A DNA stretch of 13,416 nucleotides from Phoronis pallida (taxonomy: Eukaryota > Phoronida > Phoronidae): positions 1-13,416 of the forward strand of contig JAOXYC010162216.1 of assembly GCA_028565715.1 (NCBI GenBank), read 5' to 3'. A program made the position numbers and the translations under genes. The notes beneath the pieces were generated by a model. That model had not been told where the DNA came from. It saw only the letters and a program-made list of their open reading frames with translations, and did not search any database. This document shows, in pieces, positions 1 through 7,367 of the stretch (positions are counted from its first letter, which is position 1; each line of letters starts with the position of its first letter).

Positions 1-1278
1 TAGTTACAGATTTATGTTGAGTTTATTTGTTTGATAAATTTACATTTTTTCTCCAATGGAACAATTTTCTTTTTGTTCGTACCACCCATTTACAACAACT
101 TCTTGAATTTTTATTGTCATTATATAATTAAAAGTCAATTTTTTCTCGTTCATGGATGACCTAGTTGTAGTTCCAAATAATTCAAGAACAAACAACTTAT
201 CACATTTTGCTGAAAAAAAATAAGATGAAGGAAAAGCAACTGAATGTGATTCTACTAGATTTTATACCACAGGAATAGTACATTAGAGTTTGACAGGCCA
301 TTTACAAGGAATGTGTACTTGTGTTCAAAACCCAGAAGTACCAGAATATAGTGTTTCAAATAACAAATCTACAAACCACAAACATTCCTACCTTTATTAA
401 AAAATTGGTTCAGTAGCTAAAGAAAACAATGTGATCCAATTTTCAGTATTGACAACAATACCAAAGCACTATGTGGGTACATGACAATAGAAAATGTATT
501 CATTGAGATGGAAAGTCTCCATGACATCTGCAGGCGGTTGTTCCCGTATTGCCATATGGTGCGGGCTCAAAATCATCTAGATGCTTGATTTCACTATATT
601 TGGAAGCTTATTCATCATGTAGGATTTTCCAAACAATGACAAACCGTGCAGTAAGAATTGAAAATCTGGGTTTCCCAAAAGCACACTACCGATGTGAAGT
701 CAGATTTTCCTTTGGACAAAATTTGCAAGAAAATGGGCAATTTCAGTCCCCGGTTTTTGTTCTTAACAAAATGGAATAGGAGAAAAAATCTCTGTACCTA
801 ATGAGTGTTAAGTCTTCAAAAAACAACATCTTTTATTCCTGGAACTTCACCTGCAAAACATCAACAGGAACATTTGTCGAATTAATTAATCTGTCTTTTT
901 AATTGAACCAAAGTACTACTCTCTGCCCAGCTTACATTTCACAGGAATTTTAGGCTTGAGTCACCTAACAAATCCCGCATTCACCATGATATGTTTGTAT
1001 GTTTTCATTGAAAGCTGGATTGATTCATAACTAGTGTTTACCCAGTATTGTTGGGAGAACTTGGAAAGCATTCTGCAACATTTAACCCCTGGGTGAATGA
1101 CATTGAACTGTTTTGTACTGTGATGTGGCTTTAAAACCTATAGCGTTTGCCTTGTAAGGTCAATTTTGATGAGTGAAAGGGAGGCGGTGCTGAGGAGCTT
1201 GTGGTTTGTTTTACCTCCCAATGGTTTGTCATTTCAGAGGTATACCACACTTGATATTTTATTGCATTTTTGGAATTT
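1..1278. other. Upstream intron or 5' flank, no recognised element
   Basis: A+T-rich unique-looking DNA. An open frame at 549-779 (+) has no recognisable domain, ordinary base composition and no conserved motif. I see no exon joining in frame to the acceptor at 3381-3382 and no promoter signature. Whether this is intron or upstream DNA cannot be told from the window. Confidence 0.5.
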
Positions 1279-1297
1279 TACACACCGGTATAAGCCT
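1279..1297 (+). repeat. Left-arm fragment of the 'ggtataagcc' MITE family
   Basis: The sequence tacacaccggtataagcc matches the terminal arm of the element at 2289-2390 apart from a two-base gap. A related aagccta word recurs at 1300-1320 and at 1550-1557, on either side of a second element, suggesting an old copy of this family interrupted by a younger insertion. Confidence 0.5.
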
Positions 1298-1318
1298 ACC
1301 ACTAGTTATAAGCCAAGT

Positions 1319-1545
1319 TTGGATTTAGGAGGGGGGGCACGCCCGGCATGCGCCCCCCTTTTATTGGCCTAACAATTTTTTTTATTGAAGATTTCCACTG
1401 TTTCATCCATACAATCAAATCCCACCGGCAGAGTACTCTGGAATGCACCAAATCATAACTCATTTTCAAAAAAATTCTGGGGAGGCCCCTTATACCCCTG
1501 TCGATCATCTGAACGTACTTTTCTAATATCCTGTATCCGCCCCTG
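1319..1545 (-). mobile_element. Short inverted-repeat element with 'caggggcggat' end
   Basis: The right end, read on the - strand from 1545, is caggggcggatacaggat. The left end on the + strand, 1321-1330, is ggatttagga, a degraded inverted partner, followed by a G-run and a GC-rich hairpin at 1331-1358 (G7 against C6 around cacgcccggcatgcg). Ends with a 'ggatccgcccctg'-type word and C-rich interior are a recurrent dispersed repeat type in aquatic animals, to my knowledge; the family name is not certain. There is no coding capacity, and open frames over 1166-1508 are incidental. No clear target duplication is seen. Confidence 0.45.
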
Positions 1546-1680
1546 GCGCTAAGCCTACCCCCTTATTTGATCAAATCTCAGGGTGTGTTCATTAGACAAT
1601 ATGTCGCATCGACATCACATATGTAGGACATTCTATTTATAAGTTGAAATGTTTTTAACACAAAAAGATTCACGAATTGA

Positions 1681-1740
1681 CAGTGACTCGAACCAAGGCC
1701 CTCCAACATTATGTATTCTTGCATTACTGAGAACCATGAC
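1681..1740 (-). repeat. Degenerate tRNA-like segment (SINE head relic)
   Basis: On the - strand there is a B-box-like ggttcgagtc (complement of 1685-1694), preceded about 40 bases upstream by an A-box-like tggttctcagtaatgcaag (complement of 1718-1736). The spacing fits a tRNA-derived Pol III promoter, but the arms do not pair well enough for a functional tRNA. Most likely the head of an old SINE. Confidence 0.35.
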
Positions 1741-1819
1741 AATACACAATCATTTTGTCTATAAAGAGGTGTGACTTATATTGAAAGTTCAAAATTAATT
1801 ATTACAATGTTTTAGGACA

Positions 1820-1891
1820 GGCTGGATAGCTCAGTTGGTAGAGCATCTGACCCGTAATCACGGAGACCTAGGTTCGATTCCCAGTTCAGTT
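1820..1891 (+). tRNA. tRNA-like 72-mer, nominal Thr(CGT); probable pseudogene or SINE head
   Basis: A full cloverleaf can be drawn. The acceptor stem ggctgga/ttcagtt has 7 pairs, three of them G-U. The D arm GCTC-agttggta-GAGC is perfect. The anticodon arm tctga-cccgtaa-tcacg has one mismatch and one G-U pair, the variable region is gagac, and the T arm ctagg-ttcgatt-cccag has one mismatch. A-box (1827-1838 region) and B-box (ggttcgattcc, 1871-1881) are intact, and a T6 Pol III terminator lies at 1896-1901. The nominal anticodon at 1853-1855 is CGT (Thr). Position 33, almost always U, is C here, and the stem mismatches argue against a working tRNA. It is either a tRNA pseudogene or a head-only SINE. 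No SINE body or convincing flanking duplication was found. Confidence 0.5.
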
Positions 1892-1895
1892 CGGA

Positions 1896-1901
1896 TTTTT
1901 T
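1896..1901 (+). terminator. T6 Pol III-type terminator after the tRNA-like unit
   Basis: A run of six T, four bases after the acceptor stem, is the simple signal that stops RNA polymerase III. Its position suggests the unit could be transcribed as a discrete ~80-nt RNA. Confidence 0.4.
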
Positions 1902-2288
1902 CTGTCTTTTCAAATTCATCTCTAAAATCCTGGTGACTAGAAATGTCTGTTAAGGATATTGCATTGGGCCTTGGTCAACTTCCTTGCTCACAGTAGGCCT
2001 AAATTATCATTCCATATATTCCCATAGGGTAATCTCCTCAGTTGTGATGTATTTGAAAAGTAAATCTGCATTCCCTGCAGTTGTGCCAGTTTTCCAATTT
2101 TCAAAATTGCCATTGAATAATACATTGGAATGTTGGTGCAATTTATGTGTTTTGGGCAATTCCACGTGACAGATATAACCTTAAGCTTTCATGCACAACA
2201 AAATAAAAGGATAGAATTTTAATTTATGGCTAATTGTTTTTGTTAGAAAATTATTGAGCGATTGCATGATTGACCTGTGGCCTCAACC

Positions 2289-2390
2289 TACCGTACACAC
2301 CCTGGTATAAGCCCATGGGCTTGCAGATTGGGAATGCCAAAAAACTGGGTTTTACCCCGAGGGTGGGCTTATACCCGGGTGTGTACGGTA
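2289..2390. mobile_element. Palindromic MITE, 102 bp with 27-bp terminal inverted repeats
   Basis: The left arm at 2289-2315 begins taccgtacacaccctggta. The right arm at 2364-2390 is its reverse complement with a single mismatch. The outermost dinucleotide is TA at both ends, compatible with a TA target duplication as in Tc1/mariner-derived MITEs, though a TA inside the arms cannot be excluded. The interior (cagattgggaatgccaaaaa) has no open frame. Relatives occur at 1279-1297, in each unit of the array at 3509-3873, and at 3850-4033. Confidence 0.8.
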
Positions 2391-2706
2391 TGTCTTGGAC
2401 GCCAGTTCTTTAACAGGTAACAGCCCAGGAAACAGTTTCTATTGGTATGATAAATTCATGATTGAATTGAGAATGGCGGAGAACCTCGTAATTGGCCATG
2501 AGAATATGCAATTTTGAGATTTTGTGATTATTGCAAGGATTGGGCCTCCACTGCCTGATGTGTTTTTGGAGCTAATGCCGGTTGAAATATACCTCTTGGT
2601 TTAAGAATTGTATTATTTTGATAATCCTTGGTCTGGTGCTTTTGTTTTACCTGCACACATTTATTTTTAGCTAAAAACTTTGCCATGGTTCAAAGCTGCT
2701 AATTTG

Positions 2707-3030
2707 TTAAAGATACTGTCTCGTTAGCCCTGATCTGGCGTCAAAATTCAAATCAACTAGAAATTTTGTGTATGAGTCCCTTGATGAAAATGAACTGAGT
2801 AAAAAAAATCTGTAAAGGTGATTTGAGAGCTTTTTATCCGAAAAAAGTCGAACCCGGGCTTAAGCAAGGGTTTGATTTGGATACAAAAAGCTCCCAAAAC
2901 CCCCTTTACATACTTTTTTACTAAGATGCAAGTTAGTTATGTTCATCAAAGGACACATACCCTAAATTTCTAGTTGATTTGAATTTTGACGCCATATTGG
3001 GACCAACGAGGAGACAGTTGAAATCTTTAA
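2707..3030. mobile_element. Long fold-back element of about 320 bp, TTAA-bounded
   Basis: Almost the whole length folds on itself. A perfect 31-bp inverted pair lies at 2736-2766 and 2964-2994. Outer arms match with gaps (agatactgtctcgtt at the left against the complement of the segment ending 3026). Inner arms (tatgagtcccttgatga against the complement of tcatcaaaggacacata) continue to a loop near 2863. Both ends abut TTAA (2707-2710 and 3027-3030), which may be a target duplication or part of the arms. It is non-coding. Non-autonomous DNA elements starting ttaaaga...ctg are frequent in echinoderms and other marine deuterostomes, to my knowledge. Confidence 0.75.
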
Positions 3031-3382
3031 ATATTCTATGCGACTATGAGTGAATAATGTTTCTGCAATGAAATTTAATGAAACTATATATTAACGTTTA
3101 CTTCAAATTTCAATCCAAAGATTATAAATTATTAGATTAGTGAATGTAAATTGTAAAATTGAACCTCACTGAGAGTTAAAAACGAAGGACGAAAATTAAA
3201 ACTTAACCTTGGGTTGGCTGTTATTAAAAAGATTGGTGAATACAGTATTAGACTATAAACTTTGAAGATTGGCTTCAACCAGATACATCATGGTTGTTAA
3301 GCTTTTTGCTACCAAAGACTTTTTGGTATTTAACCTTTAACTTAAGCCAGCTATAACTTGTTTATAACTTTCTCTCTTACAG

Positions 3383-3526
3383 GCTGACAAAGAGATGGCG
3401 ACAGCAGTGATAAACTGGCCTGGACCACGTACAGTGTATGTGCCGAGAACCCAGCATGGATTTGGCTTCACTCTGCGTCACTTTATTGTTTATCCTCCAG
3501 AGTCTGCCGTCTCAGCACAATTTAAA
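3383..3526 (+). CDS. ARHGAP21: Coding exon A of an ARHGAP21/23-like RhoGAP: start of PDZ domain
   Basis: The exon begins after a pyrimidine-rich acceptor (tctctcttacag, AG at 3381-3382) and ends before the donor GTAAGT at 3527. It is 144 nt, 48 codons, with phase 0 at its 3' end. The protein contains WPGPRTV, then the PDZ carboxylate-binding loop in the form HGFGF, then strand betaB with [14 protein letters not shown]. That run is characteristic of the ARHGAP21/23 family, Rho GTPase-activating proteins with PDZ, PH and RhoGAP domains; the vertebrate members act on Cdc42 and RhoA at the Golgi and cell junctions. An ATG at 3395 with purine at -3 and G at +4 could be the start. However, the four codons before it (GCT GAC AAA GAG) are open and vertebrate proteins have N-terminal residues upstream, so translation may begin in an earlier exon. 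The last 18 coding bases are the source of the tandem array that follows. The family call is firm; 21 versus 23 cannot be decided, because an invertebrate probably has one pre-duplication gene. Confidence 0.9.
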
Positions 3527-3873
3527 GTAAGTTTTTCTGGTAAATACTGTATCCACCCTGGTATAAGCCATCTCAGCGCAATTTAAAGTAAGTCTTTCTG
3601 GTAAATACTGTATCCACCCTGGTATAAGCCGTCTCAGCACAATTCAAAGTAAGTCTTTCTGGTAAATACTGTATCCACCCTGGTATAAGCCGTCTCAGCA
3701 CAATTCAAAGTAGGTCGTTCTGGTAAATACTGTATCCACCCTGGTATAAGCCGTCTCAGCACAATTTAAAGTCAGTCTTTCTGGTAAATACTGTATCCAC
3801 CCTGGTATAAGCCGTCTCAGCACAATTTAAAGTAAGTCTTTCTGGTAAATACTGTATCCACCCTGGTATAAGC
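3509..3873 (+). repeat. Tandem array, 6 x 61 bp: exon end + splice donor + MITE end
   Basis: Copies start at 3509, 3570, 3631, 3692, 3753 and 3814, exactly 61 bp apart and nearly identical. Each has three parts: 18 bases matching the 3' end of coding exon A (gtctcagcacaatttaaa), intron start with a donor-like site (gtaagtctttctggtaaa), and 24-25 bases of the left arm of the MITE family of 2289-2390 (beginning tactgtatccaccctggta). The first copy contains the real exon end; the last runs straight into the MITE interior. The array overlaps the coding exon by 18 bases. The high identity points to recent expansion or homogenisation. Confidence 0.95.
3588..3837 (+). promoter_or_regulatory. Five duplicated 5' splice-site candidates downstream of exon A
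   Basis: Each repeat unit recreates the sequence around the authentic donor at 3527. The copies begin at 3588 (gtaagt), 3649 (gtaagt), 3710 (gtaggt), 3771 (gtcagt) and 3832 (gtaagt), all preceded by caattyaaa. The three gtaagt copies match the authentic site in the intron part. Use of any of them would extend exon A past an in-frame TAA at 3584-3586. Whether they are used is unknown. Confidence 0.6.
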
Positions 3874-4033
3874 TCGTGAGATTGTTGATTGGGAATGTCA
3901 GAAAATGAGGGTAGGCTTATACCCGAGCGGGCTCACACAGGCATTTATGTAAAAGCATAAGTTGAGATTTTATCAAACCAGGAGATGTGCTTATACCCTA
4001 GGACGGGCTTATACCTGGGTATGCTGTGTACTG
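3850..4033. mobile_element. MITE insertion(s) just inside the first PDZ intron
   Basis: From 3850 the sequence is related to the element at 2289-2390: left arm (tactgtatccaccctggta), interior gattgggaatgtcagaaaa, then a right arm ggtaggcttatacccg at about 3910-3925. Two further right-arm-like segments follow at 3984-4001 (gatgtgcttataccctag) and 4002-4033 (gacgggcttatacctgggta...). This looks like one element joined to, or nested with, remains of another. It is the source of the MITE part of the 61-bp array. Confidence 0.65.
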
Positions 4034-5145
4034 TTGTTGAATTTGATTTTTCTGCCAACAATTTGTATGGACAAAAATTCCGGCATTTTGAATGAAAGGG
4101 TTACAAACTTTTTAAAAATAAAAAAAACATTAAAAAACTCAGGAATACACCGTCTGTTCTGTGTGTCAAATGTACTGTTGCGTTGTCACAATCCACAGTA
4201 CATGCATAAAACTATAATTTTCGTGTGAAAAGTGAAATACTCCACATGTTAACTTTTTTAATTGCAAAATTTAAGGACCTCCAACAATTACTTTAGGTAT
4301 GTGACTAAAATGTCTTTTCTCTACATGATCTCAGAAGCTTACTTACTGATTCAAAATCTAACTTTTTATTGATACTTAAGTTTTTTTCATCAACATTACA
4401 AAAGATTTCAAGGTATAATTTGAAACATCACAGTTTTAATTTGTTCACACCATTGTTGATGTTAATGTTATGGGTTTTTTGTTGGTGCATTGACCCTAAA
4501 TTCTGAGGTCATTGGATTTTTATTAGGTAAGATGAGAAAGGTGTTTAGGGACGGGTTGGGTATTAGAAGAAATTTGAACACAAGCCGCCACTCAGCCGAT
4601 ATTAGATGACACTTAGCGAATGGTTTTGTAATTTGTCATTTGAGTTTATGAGAAATTGAGACCAATTTCTGTCCAATCCTATCAACCAAATGACTTGAAA
4701 AGTGGCAGTGTACATGTACGGTAGTTTAAATTCAAAATACTGTGAGCTCGTTGAGTGAATGCATCAGTTTCTGGATTTGCTCAAGAAATGCAGGATATAA
4801 GGATGGTAAGTCTGATAAACGTTTTGCTTAAAGTGGCCCGCTTCATTTGAAAATTAGTTAAAACTTTTTCCTATCTGGATTAGAATTGGGAAAATGCTTA
4901 TTTTAAAATATAGTGGAATATGTGGTCTGGCTATGGGAGGCACAATTACTTGTCTTCTGCAATAGTTTATTCCTACTCCGTTCTTAGGTTAATTCTTATT
5001 CTTTTTTAAAAATGGAAAATCACTTAACAAAGATGTTATGACTGTTGAAACATTTTGTAGAATAAACGGTGATTGCCTGGAGAATATACTCAAATTATAA
5101 AAAATAACTACTTATGCATCCACATATTTACATGTGATCGCATAT
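4034..5145. other. Intron sequence, nothing recognised
   Basis: A+T-rich intronic DNA with no exon-like open frame flanked by splice sites, no inverted repeat and no tandem repeat that I can see. The open frame at 3962-4228 runs out of MITE sequence into this stretch and is not coding. Confidence 0.5.
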
Positions 5146-5700
5146 TGTTGTCATCCCGGTGGTCGTCCGTCGTCGGTTGTCGGACGTTTTCATTTGGATT
5201 CCGTAGATCATTTCCAAAACCGCTTGACCGATTTTGATGAAATTTGGTTCACATGTGATGATTGGCCAGAATAAAAAGGTTTTCAGGAAGCCACCTCAAC
5301 CCTAACTCCCCCTATTGGCCAAATTTGTTTGTTAAAAATTGTCAAACGGATTTTGTCAATTTTCTCTGAAACCCCTCAAGCGATTTCGGCAAAACTTGGT
5401 ACACATACTCTAGTTGACGATTGGTCCCAACTGAAAAGTGTTTGGAACTGTTGGTCAAATTTATTTGTTAAAAATTGCTGAAATTAGTTTTCGTGGATTT
5501 TCTCTGAAACCGTTCAACCGGGTTTGATGAAACTTTGTACACAAGTTCTGGGTGATAATTGGCCAACATGTGAAGGTTCTCAGGATGATACATGAACCTA
5601 AAAATTTGTTCGTTTTCTCCAAAACGATTTTGACAAAACTTGGTTCATGTGCTTTGGCTGCTATTTGCTGTTTTGAAAAGGTTTTGAGACAAAAGTCTTA
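5146..5700. repeat. Degenerate dispersed repeat with about four internal copies
   Basis: It starts with a GTCCG-rich head (5158-5186, with cgtccg and its complement cggacg forming a short hairpin). The phrase 'tttctcyraaacc..t..accgattttgatgaaacttggtacacat' then recurs in diverged form from about 5211, 5361, 5498 and 5614, at spacings near 150, 137 and 116. Copies 2 and 3 also share the preceding phrase ttgttaaaaattg. Such cgtccgtc + 'aaaccg..gaccgattttgatgaaa' repeats are widespread in mollusc and marine deuterostome genomes, to my knowledge. No complete coding frame survives. Confidence 0.7.
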
Positions 5701-6152
5701 CTCCTGTTGGTCAAAATGTAACTTGGTATAGATGTTCTTGGTGTTGATTTGTTTACAAAAAGAGACTGTGATATCTTCCCTGCACCAATAATTTGTTCAA
5801 TTATTCCTGATTTCTGTTGATTTTTATTCTCTCAATGTAACTCTTACGTGGACACAGTTTTTAACGTTGCTCAATTTATCTAAATGAAAACATTTTGTAC
5901 ATGTGGTAAATGCATAACTTCTTAATATGTTTGATTTGGCACTGTTAATATTTGTGTTTACTTTGAGGGAGATGTTATATCCATTTGTGGTTGAATTCAA
6001 ATGATTTTTCGCATGTTGCCAATTATAGTTTTAAAAATTGATTCTGAGATGGCTATTCATGTGAAACCGTTATGTGTGTTCGTAATAAAAAAGAATGGTG
6101 ACTTTATTAAACTTTTGTATAATGATAAACTTGTGGTAGCCTATATAATCAT
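5701..6152. other. Intron sequence, nothing recognised
   Basis: A+T-rich intronic DNA without repeats, exons or RNA genes that I can identify. Confidence 0.4.
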
Positions 6153-6260
6153 TAGGGTTGGGAATCGTTGAAAATTTCTCGGTCAATTAAATTGTCGGCT
6201 TTGTCCAAACGATTACATGGCTTTTACGATTATGATGACGTCATTATGTATTCTGAAATT
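6153..6260 (+). mobile_element. Possible hAT-type element end
   Basis: tagggttgggaatcgttga at 6153 resembles the (c/t)agggttgggaatcg termini of many hAT-derived MITEs, and the following cgatta words (6208, 6227) fit their usual interior. No matching opposite end or 8-bp duplication was found, so this is either a truncated copy or a chance match. Confidence 0.3.
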
Positions 6261-6360
6261 TCGATGCTCCCATACGGAAAATTCACCACCATCACATAAT
6301 GAGGAACAAAAAATGATAAGCCTAAAAAAATGAGGAGCACTTAAATTGCTGAAGTACTTT

Positions 6361-6392
6361 TAATTTCAGCAATTTAAAAATTGCTGAAATTA
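6361..6392. repeat. Perfect 15-bp palindrome with 2-nt spacer
   Basis: Arms taatttcagcaattt (6361-6375) and aaattgctgaaatta (6378-6392) are exact reverse complements. A third partial copy (aaattgctgaa) precedes it at about 6343. The right arm lies in a 21-base stretch (6374-6394) identical to 5468-5488 in the repeat at 5146-5700, so it may derive from that repeat. Confidence 0.75.
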
Positions 6393-6394
6393 GT

Positions 6395-7082
6395 CAATTT
6401 CAATGGTAATAATTTTTCCCGTTAAACGGGATCTGTTGTTGTTATCAAATTTTGTACTTTTTTCTCCGGACGTGCAAAAGTGGCATGTTTCATTTCAAGT
6501 TGCCGTCAAAGGTTTAGTCCTGTTGAGGTCATATATGCAAAAAGTTGGTGACAACAAGTTCATTGTAACTCTAACCTGGACTAAATATTGTTTTCCAATG
6601 TGTCGTACAGTCGGACACATGTCTTTAGTCCGCCGCACACACAATTAGACCTTGTTGCATAGGGTTACAAATGTACAAGTCTTTAAACAGATGCTGTTGT
6701 GCTCTGATATTTTTTTCCAATTGTTTTCTTACATTTGCAATGCCAGTATTGTGATTAATGTTCTCATACTGATCGGCAGGAATATTTTATTGTCTCTCGT
6801 TTCTTTGGAGGAGTTTTGGTTTTTAGACACTGGCAGCAATGTACGGCAGAGCGTTTGCAGTTGTCAGAGTAAGTTTGGTGTTAACAGGATGTTTGTTTAC
6901 AAATTATAATTTTTCAGCTAGGTCTTTTTGGTATCTAGACTAGAGAATGAATCATCTAGAAATTTTTTGATAGGGAAGACCCAACATGCATTGAAGAAAA
7001 TTCCACTGATCATTGAGGCTCAGACATTGTGCAGGGAATCTACACGAAAATATGTAATGTGCCATCCCTTAAAAAAAAAAAA
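6395..7082. other. Intron sequence with incidental open frames
   Basis: Successive open frames at 6403-6648, 6652-6909 and 6928-7110 cover this stretch. None contains a recognisable domain or catalytic motif, and none is bounded by a convincing acceptor and donor in a phase compatible with exons A and B. They might be eroded transposon coding DNA, but no family is identified. A short A-run lies at 7071-7082. Confidence 0.4.
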
Positions 7083-7100
7083 TTCTTTCTGCCAAAGTCA
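7083..7100. repeat. Left copy of the SINE target-site duplication
   Basis: 18 bases matching 7350-7367 with one substitution (A versus G at the 12th base). It marks the pre-insertion site of the SINE between them. Confidence 0.85.
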
Positions 7101-7349
7101 GGCGGATTAGTTAAGTTGGTGGAAAGTTGTTTGTGAAAGTTTTGGGTTCGTATCCCGCCCTGGGCAGTCTGTTGTGTTTTTGAGCAAGCTAGGCACTTTA
7201 CTGGCCTTTAGTAACCTGTGATAGACTGGCGTCCGTCCTGTCCAATGTATGTCCTGTCCAGAGGGGACTCATCTGCTAACGCTACAGAAACAGGGATAGC
7301 ATTCGGCCCTATGTGCCATTAGGTATGAAGAAAGATTTATTTTACTTAC
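7101..7349 (+). mobile_element. tRNA-derived SINE with 18-bp target-site duplication
   Basis: The head, from 7101, has an A-box-like tagttaagttggtggaaag and a B-box ggttcgtatcc (7145-7155). The body carries phrases typical of deuterostome SINEs: gagcaag..aggcacttta, agactggcgtcc, gctacagaaacagggata and cggccctatgtgcca. The 3' tail is A/T-rich (agatttattttacttac). Flanks are a duplication, ttctttctgccaaagtca at 7083-7100 and ttctttctgccgaagtca at 7350-7367, with one difference. This is the hallmark of LINE-mediated insertion. Inside the body a 10-base word gtcctgtcca is duplicated 16 bases apart (7235, 7251). Confidence 0.85.
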
Positions 7350-7367
7350 TTCTTTCTGCCGAAGTCA
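7350..7367. repeat. Right copy of the SINE target-site duplication
   Basis: 18 bases following the A/T-rich SINE tail, matching 7083-7100 with one substitution. The low divergence suggests a relatively young insertion. Confidence 0.85.

Noticed and set aside
549-779. 76-codon open frame on the + strand
   Set aside because: No recognisable domain, no compatible splice structure and no similarity to the RhoGAP N terminus.
1166-1508. Overlapping open frames on both strands
   Set aside because: They run through the GC-rich short element and its flanks; peptides have no recognisable motif.
1984-2169. 61-codon open frame on the + strand
   Set aside because: Short, low-complexity intron translation without a domain or splice context.
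3527-3586. Extension of exon A through the first repeat unit to the TAA at 3584
   Set aside because: It is intron and MITE sequence after a strong donor; the conserved PDZ continues in exons B and C.
3509-3873. CRISPR-like array
   Set aside because: Units are contiguous 61-bp tandem copies with no unique spacers, in an animal intron.
6403-7110. Three consecutive open frames that might be a transposon or gene
   Set aside because: No reverse transcriptase, transposase or other motif is visible; the last runs into the SINE head.
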